Counted from the first letter of the stretch, positions 40,452 to 49,465 are shown. The stretch: 64,000 bases of DNA from Rugosimonospora acidiphila (GCF_039543385.1 NZ_BAABJQ010000011.1:204476-268475); one strand, 5' to 3'. Notes: generated from the sequence alone by a model not told the origin. Program-made: numbers and translations.

Positions 40452-41134
40452 CGGCGAACGAGGCCGGCGGCCCGACGGGTGTTTATCGCGAGGGGCCGCT
40501 TGACCGCGGTGCCTCGTCCCTCGGCGCCGCTGGCGGCCCCACAGTTGGGGTGCTGGCCCTGCAGGGCGACGTGCGTGAACACCTGCGCGCGCTCGTCGAG
40601 TGCGGGGTCAATGCCCGCTCGGTGCGCCGGCCGGAGGAGCTGGATGCGGTCGACGCCTTGATCATCCCCGGCGGCGAGTCGACCACGATCAGCAAGCTCG
40701 CCATCGAGTTCGGGCTGGCCGACCCGGTGCGCAAGCGGATCGGCGAGGGCATGCCCGCGTACGGCTCCTGCGCCGGCATGATCATGTTGGCCGGCGAGGT
40801 CCTGGACGGCCGCCCCGACCAGGAGTCGTTCGCCGGCATCGACATGACCGTGCGGCGCAACGCGTTCGGCCGGCAGGTCGACTCGTTCGAGGCGCCGGTG
40901 CGCCTGGACGGCGTCGGGGGCCCCGCGTTCCACGCGGTCTTCATCCGGGCACCGTGGGTCGAACGGGTCGGCGGTGACGTTCAGGTGATAGGAACCATTG
41001 AGGACGGGCCGGCCGCGGGTAGGATTGTCGCGGTTCGGCAGGGCAATCTGCTCGCTACCGCCTTCCACCCCGAGCTGACTGGTGATCTTCGCGTACACCG
41101 GCTCTTCGTGGACCTGGTGCGCGAGGCACAATAG
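40448..41134 (+). CDS. pdxT: Pyridoxal 5'-phosphate synthase glutaminase subunit PdxT
   Basis: 228 residues with a 30-residue N-terminal extension before TVGVLALQGDVREHL, the usual start region. The class I glutaminase triad is in GSCAGMIML (Cys) and ATAFHPELTGD (His, Glu); GGESTTI binds glutamine. It releases ammonia from glutamine for PdxS. Given the GTGA overlap, the extension is probably real; a shorter form is possible. Confidence 0.95.
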   Translation: MTANEAGGPTGVYREGPLDRGASSLGAAGGPTVGVLALQGDVREHLRALVECGVNARSVRRPEELDAVDALIIPGGESTTISKLAIEFGLADPVRKRIGEGMPAYGSCAGMIMLAGEVLDGRPDQESFAGIDMTVRRNAFGRQVDSFEAPVRLDGVGGPAFHAVFIRAPWVERVGGDVQVIGTIEDGPAAGRIVAVRQGNLLATAFHPELTGDLRVHRLFVDLVREAQ

Positions 41135-41232
41135 GTCGCTGCCCCGCCGGCCCGCTTCGGTAAGGCGAGCGGGAGCGAGCGAGCTTCGGGCGGCGCTCAT
41201 GGACGCCAGCCCGCGACAAAGACGGAGGGGTA

Positions 41233-41988
41233 ATGTCCGGCCACTCAAAGTGGGCGACAACCAAGCACAAGAAGGCGGTCATTGACGCCAAGCGCGGCAA
41301 GCTCTTCGCCCGCCTCATCAAGAACGTCGAGGTGGCCGCGCGTACCGGCGGTGGTGACCCGGCCGGCAACCCGACGCTCTACGACGCCATCCAGAAGGCC
41401 AAGAAGAACTCGGTCCCCAACGACAACATCGACCGCGCGGTCAAGCGCGGCTCGGGCCAGGAGGCCGGCGGCGCCGACTACCAGACCGTGATGTACGAGG
41501 GCTACGGCCCCAGCGGCGTCGCGTTCCTGATCGAGTGCCTGACCGACAACCGCAACCGGGCGGCCACCGACGTGCGGGTCGCGCTGACCCGCAACGGCGG
41601 CAACCTCGCCGACGCCGGCAGCGTGTCGTACCTGTTCTCCCGCAAGGGAGTGGTGATCGTGCCCAAGGCCGCGCAGCTGTCCGAGGACGACGTGCTGGGC
41701 GCGGTGCTGGACGCGGGCGCCGAGGAGGTCAACGACCTGGGCGAGGCGTTCGAGGTGGTCTCCGAGCCGACCGACCTGATCGGGGTGCGCACCGCGCTGC
41801 AGGGTGCCGGCCTGGAGTACGAGTCCGCCGAGTCGTCGTTCGTGCCGAGCGTGACGGTGGCGCTGGACGAGGAGGGCGCGCGGAAGGTCTTCAAGCTGAT
41901 CGACGCGCTGGAGGACTCGGACGACGTGCAGAACGTCTACGCCAACTTCGATGTCAGCGACGACCTGATGGCCAAGATCGACGCCTGA
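41233..41988 (+). CDS. yebC: YebC/PmpR-family protein
   Basis: 251 residues, full family length, with GGAGGGG before the ATG. It begins with the signature MSGHSKWATTKHKKAVIDAK and contains the YEGYGPSGVAFLIECLTDNRNR block. The family includes DNA-binding regulators and, more recently, translation factors that relieve stalls at proline runs. Position just upstream of ruvC in most actinobacteria fits, although here an MFS/TetR pair intervenes. Confidence 0.93.
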   Translation: MSGHSKWATTKHKKAVIDAKRGKLFARLIKNVEVAARTGGGDPAGNPTLYDAIQKAKKNSVPNDNIDRAVKRGSGQEAGGADYQTVMYEGYGPSGVAFLIECLTDNRNRAATDVRVALTRNGGNLADAGSVSYLFSRKGVVIVPKAAQLSEDDVLGAVLDAGAEEVNDLGEAFEVVSEPTDLIGVRTALQGAGLEYESAESSFVPSVTVALDEEGARKVFKLIDALEDSDDVQNVYANFDVSDDLMAKIDA

Positions 41989-42033
41989 TCGGGGTCGGCC
42001 CCGCGGTGGTGTGGGGCGTCACAGCCGTTTGCG

Positions 42034-42052
42034 TTACGGAACGGTTCCGTAT
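42034..42052. promoter_or_regulatory. TetR-type operator 1 of the MFS gene
   Basis: TTACGGAAC-G-GTTCCGTAT, 9-bp arms with one mismatch. It overlaps the likely -35. Confidence 0.8.
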
Positions 42053-42067
42053 CACATGGGCGCGGAG

Positions 42068-42073
42068 TAACGT
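42068..42073 (+). promoter_or_regulatory. Candidate -10 TAACGT between the two operators
   Basis: TAACGT lies between the palindromes, with 17 nt to the hexamer TTCCGT in operator 1. The transcription start would fall at the edge of operator 2. Confidence 0.5.
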
Positions 42074-42083
42074 TCGTGCCCGA

Positions 42084-42102
42084 ATACGGAACCGTTCCGT
42101 AT
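42084..42102. promoter_or_regulatory. TetR-type operator 2 of the MFS gene
   Basis: ATACGGAAC-C-GTTCCGTAT, perfect 9-bp arms, centre 50 bp from that of operator 1. Confidence 0.85.
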
Positions 42103-42124
42103 CGTTTTTCGGGGGCGGCTTTAC

Positions 42125-43714
42125 GTGGACGCATCAGCTACTGCCAACACCGGCCATCCGCGCCGGTGGACCATCCTCGCGGTACTCATCGTCAGCCTGG
42201 TCGTTGTCGTGCTCGACAACACCGTGCTCAACGTGGCGCTGAAAATCATCTCCGACCCGCACCACGGCCTGGGCGCCTCGCAGAGCGACCTCGAGTGGGC
42301 GATCAACTCCTACACCCTGGTCTTCGCCGGCCTGCTGTTCACCTGGGGCGTGCTCGGTGACCGGGTCGGCCGTCGCAAGATCCTGCTGCTCGGGATGGTG
42401 CTGTTCGGCCTGTCCTCGCTCGCCTCGGCGTACGCGCAGTCACCCGGCCAGCTCATCGTGGCCCGGTCCCTGATGGGCATCGGCGGCGCCGCGATCCTCC
42501 CGGCCACCCTGTCGATCATCTCGAACGTGTTCGACCCCCGGGAGCGTGCCCGCGCCATCGGCATCTGGGCCGGCTCGGTCGGGCTCGGCGTCGCGATCGG
42601 CCCGGTGCTCGGTGGCGTGCTGCTGGAGCACTTCTGGTGGGGCTCGGTCTTCCTGATCAACGTGCCGATCCTGGTGTTCGGGATCATCGCCGCGCTCCTG
42701 CTGGTACCGGAGTCCCGCGATCCCCAGCCCGGGCGGATCGACATCGCCGGCGTACTGCTGTCCATCGCCGGCCTGGTGCTGCTGGTGTACGGCATCATCA
42801 ACGGCGGCGACCACGGCTTCGGCCACCCGGCGGCCTGGGGCACCCTGCTGGCCGCGGTCGTGATCCTGGTCGCGTTCGTCCTGGTCGAGCGCAGGCTGCG
42901 GTACCCGGCGCTGGACGTCAAGCTGTTCGGCAACCCGCGCTTCTCCGGCGCGGTCGCCTCGGTCGGCCTGGTGTTCTTCGCCGGCATGGGCACGCTGTTC
43001 TTCATCGCCTTCTACCTGCAACTGGTGCGCGCCTACAGCCCGCTGGTGACCGGCCTGCTGATGACCCCGTTCGCGGCCGCACAGCTGGTCTTCGCCCCGG
43101 CCAGCGCGGCGCTGGTGCGCCGCTACGGGCCGAAGCTGGTGTGCGCCGCCGGCATGGTGCTGGTGACCCTCGCGCTCGTCGGCTTCGTGGTGGTCACCGC
43201 CACCAGCCCGATCTGGGTGGTGGCCGTGCTGTTCTTCCTGCAGGGCGCGGGCATGGCCCTGGTCATGCCGCCGGCGACCGAGTCGATCATGTCGACCCTG
43301 CCGAGGGAGAAGGCCGGCGTCGGCTCGGCGGTGGGCAACACCATCCGTCAGGTCGGCGGCGCGATCGGCGTCGCGATCCTCGGCTCGATCCTGTCGGCGG
43401 TGTACCGCGGCGGGATCGACGGGCACCTCGGTGGGCTGCCGGCGGGTGCCAGCGACACCGCCCGCCAGTCGATCTCCGGCACGTACGCGGTCGCCGGTCA
43501 GCTCGGTGCGCCGGGCCGGTCGCTGATCGCCGCGGGCAACGACGCGTTCATCCACGCGATGCACTGGGCCGCGGCCGGAGCGGTGCTGGTCGGGATCATC
43601 GGGATTGTGGTGGCGCTGAGCTGGCTGCCGCGTCACGCGGCGGCGCCCGGTGGCCCCAAGCCGGACGTGGCCGAGTCCCTCGCCGAGGAGCAGCTCGAAT
43701 TGGCTGAGGCGTAA
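42125..43714 (+). CDS. MFS multidrug exporter (DHA2, EmrB/QacA type)
   Basis: 529 residues, about 14 membrane helices. Motif D1-type LVVVVLDNTVLNVAL opens helix 1; motif A is GVLGDRVGRRKILLLGMVLFG; motif C is GIWAGSVGLGVAIGPVLGG. It exports cationic or lipophilic compounds by proton antiport. The GTG start has a G-rich stretch upstream. The TetR gene begins 21 bp downstream, and the two palindromes upstream make a self-contained drug-responsive unit inserted between yebC and ruvC. Confidence 0.9.
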   Translation: MDASATANTGHPRRWTILAVLIVSLVVVVLDNTVLNVALKIISDPHHGLGASQSDLEWAINSYTLVFAGLLFTWGVLGDRVGRRKILLLGMVLFGLSSLASAYAQSPGQLIVARSLMGIGGAAILPATLSIISNVFDPRERARAIGIWAGSVGLGVAIGPVLGGVLLEHFWWGSVFLINVPILVFGIIAALLLVPESRDPQPGRIDIAGVLLSIAGLVLLVYGIINGGDHGFGHPAAWGTLLAAVVILVAFVLVERRLRYPALDVKLFGNPRFSGAVASVGLVFFAGMGTLFFIAFYLQLVRAYSPLVTGLLMTPFAAAQLVFAPASAALVRRYGPKLVCAAGMVLVTLALVGFVVVTATSPIWVVAVLFFLQGAGMALVMPPATESIMSTLPREKAGVGSAVGNTIRQVGGAIGVAILGSILSAVYRGGIDGHLGGLPAGASDTARQSISGTYAVAGQLGAPGRSLIAAGNDAFIHAMHWAAAGAVLVGIIGIVVALSWLPRHAAAPGGPKPDVAESLAEEQLELAEA

Positions 43715-43735
43715 CCCACCGGTAACAATGTCATC

Positions 43736-44371
43736 ATGACCACCGTGAGCGAAGTTGCGCCGGTCGGCCAGGACCGCAAGGCACCTGGCCGGCCGCGCAG
43801 CGCGCGGGCCGACGAAGCGATCATCGAGGCCATCCTCGACCTGCTGGCCGAGGGCACCCCGTTCGACGGGCTGTCCATCGAGGCCGTCGCCGCCCGGGCC
43901 GGCGTCGGCAAGGCCACCATCTACCGGCGCTGGTCGAACAAGGAAGCGCTGCTGTACGACGCGGTGGCGAGGGTCAAGGGCGAGCCGGGGCAGGTCACCG
44001 GCGTGTCGATCCGTGACGACCTGCTCGCGCTGCTGACCCCGGTCGGTCGCCCGGATCACATCCGGGCCGGCAAGATCATGCCTTGCCTGATGGCGGAGAT
44101 GCAGCGCAGTCCTGAGCTGCGCGCCGTGTACCAGCGGCTCATCGAGCCGCGCCGGGAATCCCTGCGTGCGGTGCTGCGCCGGGGCGTGGCCGAGGGCACC
44201 CTGCGCGCCGACCTGGACATCGAGACCATCGTCGCGATGCTGGTCGGCCCGCTGATCGCCCGCACCCTGGGCGGCGGGGAGCCCGAGCGCAGCCGCGAGG
44301 AGATCGCGCAGCGGCTGGTCGCCGCGGTCTGGCCGGCGATCGCCGCGGACCCGAAGGCCGAACCGGCCTGA
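43736..44371 (+). CDS. TetR-family transcriptional regulator
   Basis: 211 residues. The N-terminal helix-turn-helix is ILDLLAEGTPFDGLSIEAVAARAGVGKATIYRRWSNKEALLYDAV. The C-terminal half resembles TetR_C-type ligand domains (SPELRAVYQRLIEPRRESLRAVLRRG). It is co-directional with the MFS exporter, and most likely represses it and itself through the two upstream palindromes. The ligand would be a transported drug. Confidence 0.9.
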   Translation: MTTVSEVAPVGQDRKAPGRPRSARADEAIIEAILDLLAEGTPFDGLSIEAVAARAGVGKATIYRRWSNKEALLYDAVARVKGEPGQVTGVSIRDDLLALLTPVGRPDHIRAGKIMPCLMAEMQRSPELRAVYQRLIEPRRESLRAVLRRGVAEGTLRADLDIETIVAMLVGPLIARTLGGGEPERSREEIAQRLVAAVWPAIAADPKAEPA

Positions 44372-44393
44372 CCCATCGGCCCGGCCTGCCCCG

Positions 44394-44497
44394 GTGGCGC
44401 CGCCGGCCCGATGGCGCCGATCCGACGGGTGGCGCCGATCCGACGGGTGGCGCCGAACCGACCCGGTGGCGCCGAACCGACCCGGTGGCGCCAAACG
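44394..44497. repeat. 18-19-bp intergenic tandem repeat (about 5 copies)
   Basis: Units beginning GTGGCGCCGA recur at 44394, 44411, 44429, 44447 and 44466, and a truncated copy at 44485. The 44447 and 44466 copies are identical. Each unit has a GGCGCC palindrome. It fills much of the 225-bp TetR-ruvC gap; the rest shows a TATAGGGT-like -10 candidate near 44552 and no gene. Confidence 0.85.
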
Positions 44498-44596
44498 CGC
44501 GGCCCGTTCTGATCCGACCGGGGTGTCGCCTGGTGCCCCGATCGGGGACGCCTATAGGGTCCGTAGAACATACGTACGGCGGCGTGGGAGGGCAGC

Positions 44597-45115
44597 GTGC
44601 GGGTGCTGGGCGTGGATCCCGGGTTGACCCGCTGCGGAGTGGGTGTGGTCGAGGGCGTACCGGGTCGGCCCTGCACCCTCGTGGCCTACTACGTGATCTA
44701 CACGGACCCGCAGGACGAGCTGCCGACCCGGCTGCTGCACCTCGACCGCAACCTCACGGACCTGGTCGCCGAGCACAGCCCCGACAGCGTGGCCGTCGAG
44801 CGGGTGTTCAGCCAGCACAACGTGCGCACGGTCATGGGCACTGCCCAGGCCGGCGCCGTGGCGGTGCTCACCGCCGCCCGGGCCGGCCTGCCCGTCCAGA
44901 TGTACACGCCGAGCGAGGTCAAGGCCGCGGTGACCGGCTCCGGCCAGGCGGACAAGGCGCAGATGACCGCGATGGTGACCAGGCTGCTGCGGCTGTCCGA
45001 GCCGCCCCGGCCGGCCGACGCGGCCGACGCGTTGGCCCTGGCCATCTGTCACGTCTGGCGCGGCGGCACGCGGGCCAAGGTGGCCGCCGCCGCGCGAAAG
45101 GGAGGGTACAGATGA
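44597..45115 (+). CDS. ruvC: Holliday junction resolvase RuvC
   Basis: 172 residues from a GTG with GGGAGGG upstream. The RNase H-like fold has catalytic Asp in VLGVDPGLTRCG, Glu in AVERVFSQHN, and the late pair in ADAADALALAICH. It cuts Holliday junctions symmetrically with RuvAB. The stop overlaps ruvA (ATGA). Confidence 0.97.
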   Translation: MRVLGVDPGLTRCGVGVVEGVPGRPCTLVAYYVIYTDPQDELPTRLLHLDRNLTDLVAEHSPDSVAVERVFSQHNVRTVMGTAQAGAVAVLTAARAGLPVQMYTPSEVKAAVTGSGQADKAQMTAMVTRLLRLSEPPRPADAADALALAICHVWRGGTRAKVAAAARKGGYR

Positions 45116-45726
45116 TCGCCAGCGTGCGTGGCCTGGTCGCCGCGGTATCGGCGGACCGGGCGGTGGTGGAGGTCGGCGGCGTCGGGCTGTCCGTGCACTG
45201 CACCCCGGGTACTCTCGCCGCCCTTCGGGTGGGCGAGCAGATCAGGCTGGCCACCAGCCTGATCGTCCGGGAGGATTCGCTGACCCTGTACGGGTTCGCC
45301 GACGACGACGAGAAGCACCTGTTCGAGCTGCTGCAGACCGCCAGCGGGGTCGGGCCGAGGCTGGCGCAGGCGGTGCTGGCCGTGCACGGCCCGGACACCG
45401 TCCGCAAGGCGATCGCCAACGCGGAGATCACGACGCTGACCAGGGTCCCGGGCATCGGCAAGAAGGGCGCCGAGCGGCTGGTCCTGGAGTTGCGCGACAA
45501 GATCGGGCCGGTGGCGCTGACCGGGCCGGTGGACGGCACCGGGTCCCGGGCGGGTGCCAACGCCTGGCCGGAGCAGGTGCGCCAGGGTCTGATCGGGCTC
45601 GGCTGGACGGCGAGCCAGGCCGAGCAGGCGGTGGCCGCGGTCGCCGAGTCGATCGACGGCGGCGAGGTGCCCCCGGTCCAGATCCTGCTCAGGCAGGCCA
45701 TCCGGCTGCTGGGCAGGGCCCGATGA
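45112..45726 (+). CDS. ruvA: Holliday junction branch-migration protein RuvA
   Basis: 204 residues. OB domain MIASVRGLVAAVSADRAVVE, helix-hairpin-helix pair around LFELLQTASGVGPRLAQAVL and LTRVPGIGKKGAERLVLEL, and the small C-terminal domain that contacts RuvB. It binds four-way junctions and loads RuvB. ATG overlaps the ruvC stop; GGGAGGG precedes it. Confidence 0.97.
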   Translation: MIASVRGLVAAVSADRAVVEVGGVGLSVHCTPGTLAALRVGEQIRLATSLIVREDSLTLYGFADDDEKHLFELLQTASGVGPRLAQAVLAVHGPDTVRKAIANAEITTLTRVPGIGKKGAERLVLELRDKIGPVALTGPVDGTGSRAGANAWPEQVRQGLIGLGWTASQAEQAVAAVAESIDGGEVPPVQILLRQAIRLLGRAR

Positions 45727-45828
45727 GCGAGCCTGCGGGTGCGCGGGCGCGGGCGCGGGTGCGCGGGCCGGTGAGGATCGCGGCGTGTCCATGCCACGGA
45801 TCGCGCGGCGGCGAGGCGGGGTTCCGGT

Positions 45829-46878
45829 ATGAGTGAGGTCGTCTCGGCGCTGGCCGATCCCGAGGAGCGCGACGCCGAGGCCAGCGTGCGCCCCAAGCGG
45901 CTGGGCGAGTTCATCGGCCAGCACCGCGTGCGCGAACAGCTCGACCTGCTGCTGCAGAGCGCGGTGCGGCGGGGCTCCGCCCCGGATCACATCCTGCTGT
46001 CCGGTTCGCCCGGTCTGGGGAAGACCACGCTGGCCATGATCGTCGCTGCCGAGCTCGGTTCGGGCCTGCGGATCACCAGCGGCCCGGCGATCGAGCGCTC
46101 CGGCGACCTGGCCGCCGTGCTGACCAGCCTCGCCGAGGGCGACGTGCTGTTCATCGACGAGATCCACCGCATCGCGAAGCCCGCCGAGGAACTGCTGTAC
46201 AGCGCCATGGAGGATTTCCGGGTCGACGTGATGGTCGGCAAGGGGCCCGGTGCCACCGCCATCCCGCTGGACGTGGAGCCGTTCACGCTGGTCGGCGCGA
46301 CGACTCGGGCGGGCCTGCTGACCGGCCCGATGCGAGACCGGTTCGGCTTCGTGGCGCACCTGGACTTCTATGACCCCGACGAGTTGGAGCAGGTGGTGAG
46401 CCGCTCGTCGCGGATCCTGGGGGTGCCGATCGCCGACGATGGGGCGGCCGAGATCGCCGGCCGGTCGCGGGGCACGCCGCGAATCGCCAACCGGCTGCTG
46501 CGCCGGGTTCGCGACTACGCCGAGGTCCGCGCCGACGGGGTGGTGACCAGGCAGGTCGCCCGGGCCGCGCTGCGCGTCTACGACGTCGATGAGCTGGGCC
46601 TGGACCGGCTGGACCGGGCGGTGATCACCGCCCTGGTGACCAGCTTCGGCGGCGGTCCGGTGGGCCTGTCCACGCTGGCGGTCGCGGTGGGGGAGCAGCC
46701 GGACACGGTGGAAGAAGTTTGCGAACCGTTCCTGGTCAGGGCCGGATTGCTGGCGCGAACGCCCCGTGGTCGGGTGGCTACCGCCAGTGGGTGGCGTCAC
46801 CTGGGCAAGACTCCACCAAATGGTATTTTTGGCAGCGGCGCCCCGTCGGCGCCCGACCTGTTCGGCTTGGAGTCATAA
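45829..46878 (+). CDS. ruvB: Holliday junction DNA helicase RuvB
   Basis: 349 residues. Walker A is GSPGLGKTTLAMIV, Walker B VLFIDEIHR, sensor 1 LVGATTRAG, with the arginine finger in GPMRDRFG. The winged helix at the C-terminus has VEEVCEPFLVRAGLL and TPRGR. It drives branch migration with RuvA. A 102-bp gap of GCGGGTGCGCGGG-like sequence separates it from ruvA, longer than the usual overlap. Confidence 0.97.
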   Translation: MSEVVSALADPEERDAEASVRPKRLGEFIGQHRVREQLDLLLQSAVRRGSAPDHILLSGSPGLGKTTLAMIVAAELGSGLRITSGPAIERSGDLAAVLTSLAEGDVLFIDEIHRIAKPAEELLYSAMEDFRVDVMVGKGPGATAIPLDVEPFTLVGATTRAGLLTGPMRDRFGFVAHLDFYDPDELEQVVSRSSRILGVPIADDGAAEIAGRSRGTPRIANRLLRRVRDYAEVRADGVVTRQVARAALRVYDVDELGLDRLDRAVITALVTSFGGGPVGLSTLAVAVGEQPDTVEEVCEPFLVRAGLLARTPRGRVATASGWRHLGKTPPNGIFGSGAPSAPDLFGLES

Positions 46879-47033
46879 ATGGTCGGTCACGGCCTCGTAA
46901 TCGGACCGTGATCTACGTCCTGCGTGGTGTCCGAGTGTGACCGACTAGACTCGCCCGCGGTCCGGACAGGACGCACACCCGGTCCGCCAGCATCAATCGA
47001 TGCCGGTGGACCCCCTCTGGAAGGTCGAACGCG

Positions 47034-47468
47034 GTGCCACTGGCAGCATCGAGCTCAAGCGGCAGTTTTCTGCCGTTTGTGTTCATCATTCTCCTCTTCG
47101 GGGCGATGTACCTCCTCTTCATCCGGCCCCAGCAGCGCCGGAACCGGGCGACTCAGGCGATGCAGTCACAGCTGGGCCCAGGCGACGAGGTGATGACCGG
47201 CAGCGGTGTGTACGGCATCGTGGCCGAGGTCGACGACGAAGAGGGCACGATCAGCCTGGAGGTCTCCGAGGGCGTGATCATCAGATTCGCCCGGGGCGCC
47301 ATCGCGCGCACCGTGACCCCGGCCGTCCGCGACGAGGAGGCCGAAGTCGAGGAGGAAGAGCCCGACTACGACACGGATGAAGCCGATGAGGCCAACCAGG
47401 TCGCTGAGGCGGACGAGACTGAAGAGACCGACGAGACCGACCACAAGGTGATCGAGCGCAAGGACTGA
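47034..47468 (+). CDS. yajC: Preprotein translocase subunit YajC
   Basis: 144 residues from a GTG with GGAAGG upstream. One membrane helix (about 12-30), then the family's FIRPQQRRNRATQAM and LGPGDEVMTGSGVYGIVAEVD. The C-terminal 45 residues are almost wholly acidic (Glu/Asp-rich), longer than in most YajC. It associates with SecDF, whose genes follow. Confidence 0.93.
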   Translation: MPLAASSSSGSFLPFVFIILLFGAMYLLFIRPQQRRNRATQAMQSQLGPGDEVMTGSGVYGIVAEVDDEEGTISLEVSEGVIIRFARGAIARTVTPAVRDEEAEVEEEEPDYDTDEADEANQVAEADETEETDETDHKVIERKD

Positions 47469-47526
47469 TCCCGCCCGGATCGTTCAGCGCCCGACACTCC
47501 TCACAGACAGGAAAGACGGGACAGCC

Positions 47527-49464
47527 GTGGCCGCACCCTCCGGACGCATCAAGGTGACGCGGTACTTCGCCGTACTCGCCGTCATCCTCGCCGGCCTCTA
47601 CGCGCTGGTGTTCTTCACCGGCGACCAGAAGCCCCACCCCAAGCTCGGCCTGGATCTCCAGGGCGGGACGAGTATGACGCTGAGCGCGATCAGTGCCGAT
47701 GGCAAGGCGCCGAGCGCGTCCAACCTCAACGAGGCCCGCCAGATCATCGAGAACCGGGTCAACGCCAGTGGCGTTTCCGAGCCCGAGGTGGTCACCGAGG
47801 GCAACCGGAACATCGTGGTCAACGTGGCCAACGACGATCCCGACCAGCTCCGCCAACTGGTGCAGCCGGCGAAGCTGGCGTTCCGCACGGTGCTGTCCCA
47901 GACCACGGACTCGCCGCCGGCCGACTCGCCGAGCCCCTCGGCGAGCGCGACCCCGTCGACCTCGGCCAGCGCGACTCCGTCGAGCACGCCGAGCGCGACC
48001 CCGTCCACCACGCCGAGCGCTACGCCGTCGACGACGCCCAGCGCGTCGCCGTCGAGCACGCCGAGCGCGTCCCCGTCGGCCTCCGGCAGCGCGGCACCGG
48101 CGGCCTCGGCCACCCCGAGCGCCAACGCCTCGCAGGTCGCGCTCGCCGCGTCCCGCGCCAAGACGCTGGCCGAGGTCCAGAAGAAGCTCGGCCCGGCCTG
48201 GGACGCCGGCCAGGAGGTGCTCTCCGAGGTGGAGTCGGGTCAGGCCTCGCCCGACCAGCTCGACCCCAGCTTGCTCGCGGCGATCGCGCCGTTCGCGAAG
48301 CTGAGCGGCACCGAGGTCGACTCGCTGCCGGCCGAGATGCAGTTCCTGCTGCCGACGGTCACCTGCAGCGAGCTCAACGCCCGCGCGCCCGGGGTGCTGG
48401 ACGACGCCTCGCAGCAGGTGACCGCCTGCGACCAGGGCGACAACGTGCACAACAAGTACTTCCTGGACGTCGCCAAGGTGCAGGGCACCGACGTCAAGAG
48501 CGCCAGCTCCGGGTACGACACCAACAACGGCGGCTGGAACGTGGACCTGAGCTTCACCGGCAAGGGCCAGAGCAAGTGGACGGCGCTGACCCAGGAGGCG
48601 GTCAACGCCGGTCAGCAGACCGACCCCAACACCGGCCAGCCCGGGCAGAACTCGTCGGTGGCCATCGTGCTGGACGACTCGGTGGTGTCCGCCCCGCAGA
48701 TCCAGAACGTCATCGTCGGCGACGCGATCATCAACGGCGGCAACATCAACCAGGACTCCGCGACCGTCCTGGCCAACCAGCTCAAGTACGGGTCGCTGCC
48801 GCTGAGCTTCAAGATCGAGAGCACCCAGAACGTGAGCCCCACGCTGGGTACGCAGCAGATGAACTACGGCATCCTGGCCGGCGCCATCGGTATCGCGCTG
48901 GTGGTCATCTACTGCCTGTTCTACTACCGGGGCCTGGGTCTGGTGGTCATCGCCAGCCTGTTGATCTCCGGGCTCACCGTCTTCGCCTCCATCGTGCTGC
49001 TCGGCCGGGGGATCAACTTCTCGCTCAGCCTCGCCGGCATCGCCGGCTTCATCGTGGCCATCGGTATCACCGCCGACTCGTTCGTGGTCTTCTTCGAACG
49101 CCTGAAAGACGAGGTGAAGGACGGGAGAACCGTGCGCAGCGCGGTGCCCCGGGCCTGGGTCCGGGCCCGGCGCACGATCCTGTCGGCCGACGCGGTCTCG
49201 TTCCTGGCCGCCGCGATCCTGTACTGGCTGGCGGCTGGCGAGGTGAAGGGCTTCGCGTTCACTCTCGGCCTGTCGACGATCATCGACCTGCTGGTCGTGT
49301 TCCTGTTCACCCACCCACTGGTGTCCCTGCTTTCGCGGTCCAACGGGTTCAGCTCGCCGAGGTTCTCCGGCCTCGGGAACCTGCGTTCGGACGCGGCGGC
49401 CGAGGCGGCCGGCGGGACGGCCAGGGCGCCTCGGTTCGGCGCCGTGCGCACGAAGGAGTCCTGA
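47527..49464 (+). CDS. secD: Protein translocase subunit SecD
   Basis: 645 residues. Helix 1 near 15-32, then the large extracytoplasmic P1 region with LGLDLQGGTSMTLSAI. Residues about 125-200 are a Ser/Thr/Pro/Ala run with repeated TPSATPS-type units inserted in P1, not part of the SecD fold. The conserved core resumes around NRVNASGVSEPEVV before it and KYGSLPLSFKIESTQ after. The five C-terminal helices start near MNYGILAGAIGIALVVIYCL and include the proton-relay region FIVAIGITADSFVVFFERLKDE. It uses the proton gradient to help secretion finish. Confidence 0.95.
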   Translation: MAAPSGRIKVTRYFAVLAVILAGLYALVFFTGDQKPHPKLGLDLQGGTSMTLSAISADGKAPSASNLNEARQIIENRVNASGVSEPEVVTEGNRNIVVNVANDDPDQLRQLVQPAKLAFRTVLSQTTDSPPADSPSPSASATPSTSASATPSSTPSATPSTTPSATPSTTPSASPSSTPSASPSASGSAAPAASATPSANASQVALAASRAKTLAEVQKKLGPAWDAGQEVLSEVESGQASPDQLDPSLLAAIAPFAKLSGTEVDSLPAEMQFLLPTVTCSELNARAPGVLDDASQQVTACDQGDNVHNKYFLDVAKVQGTDVKSASSGYDTNNGGWNVDLSFTGKGQSKWTALTQEAVNAGQQTDPNTGQPGQNSSVAIVLDDSVVSAPQIQNVIVGDAIINGGNINQDSATVLANQLKYGSLPLSFKIESTQNVSPTLGTQQMNYGILAGAIGIALVVIYCLFYYRGLGLVVIASLLISGLTVFASIVLLGRGINFSLSLAGIAGFIVAIGITADSFVVFFERLKDEVKDGRTVRSAVPRAWVRARRTILSADAVSFLAAAILYWLAAGEVKGFAFTLGLSTIIDLLVVFLFTHPLVSLLSRSNGFSSPRFSGLGNLRSDAAAEAAGGTARAPRFGAVRTKES

Positions 49465-49465
49465 G

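Noticed and set aside
43715..43735. Leaderless promoter for the TetR gene (TAACAA 7 nt before the ATG)
   Set aside because: It lacks the conserved final T, and the gene can be translated from the MFS message.
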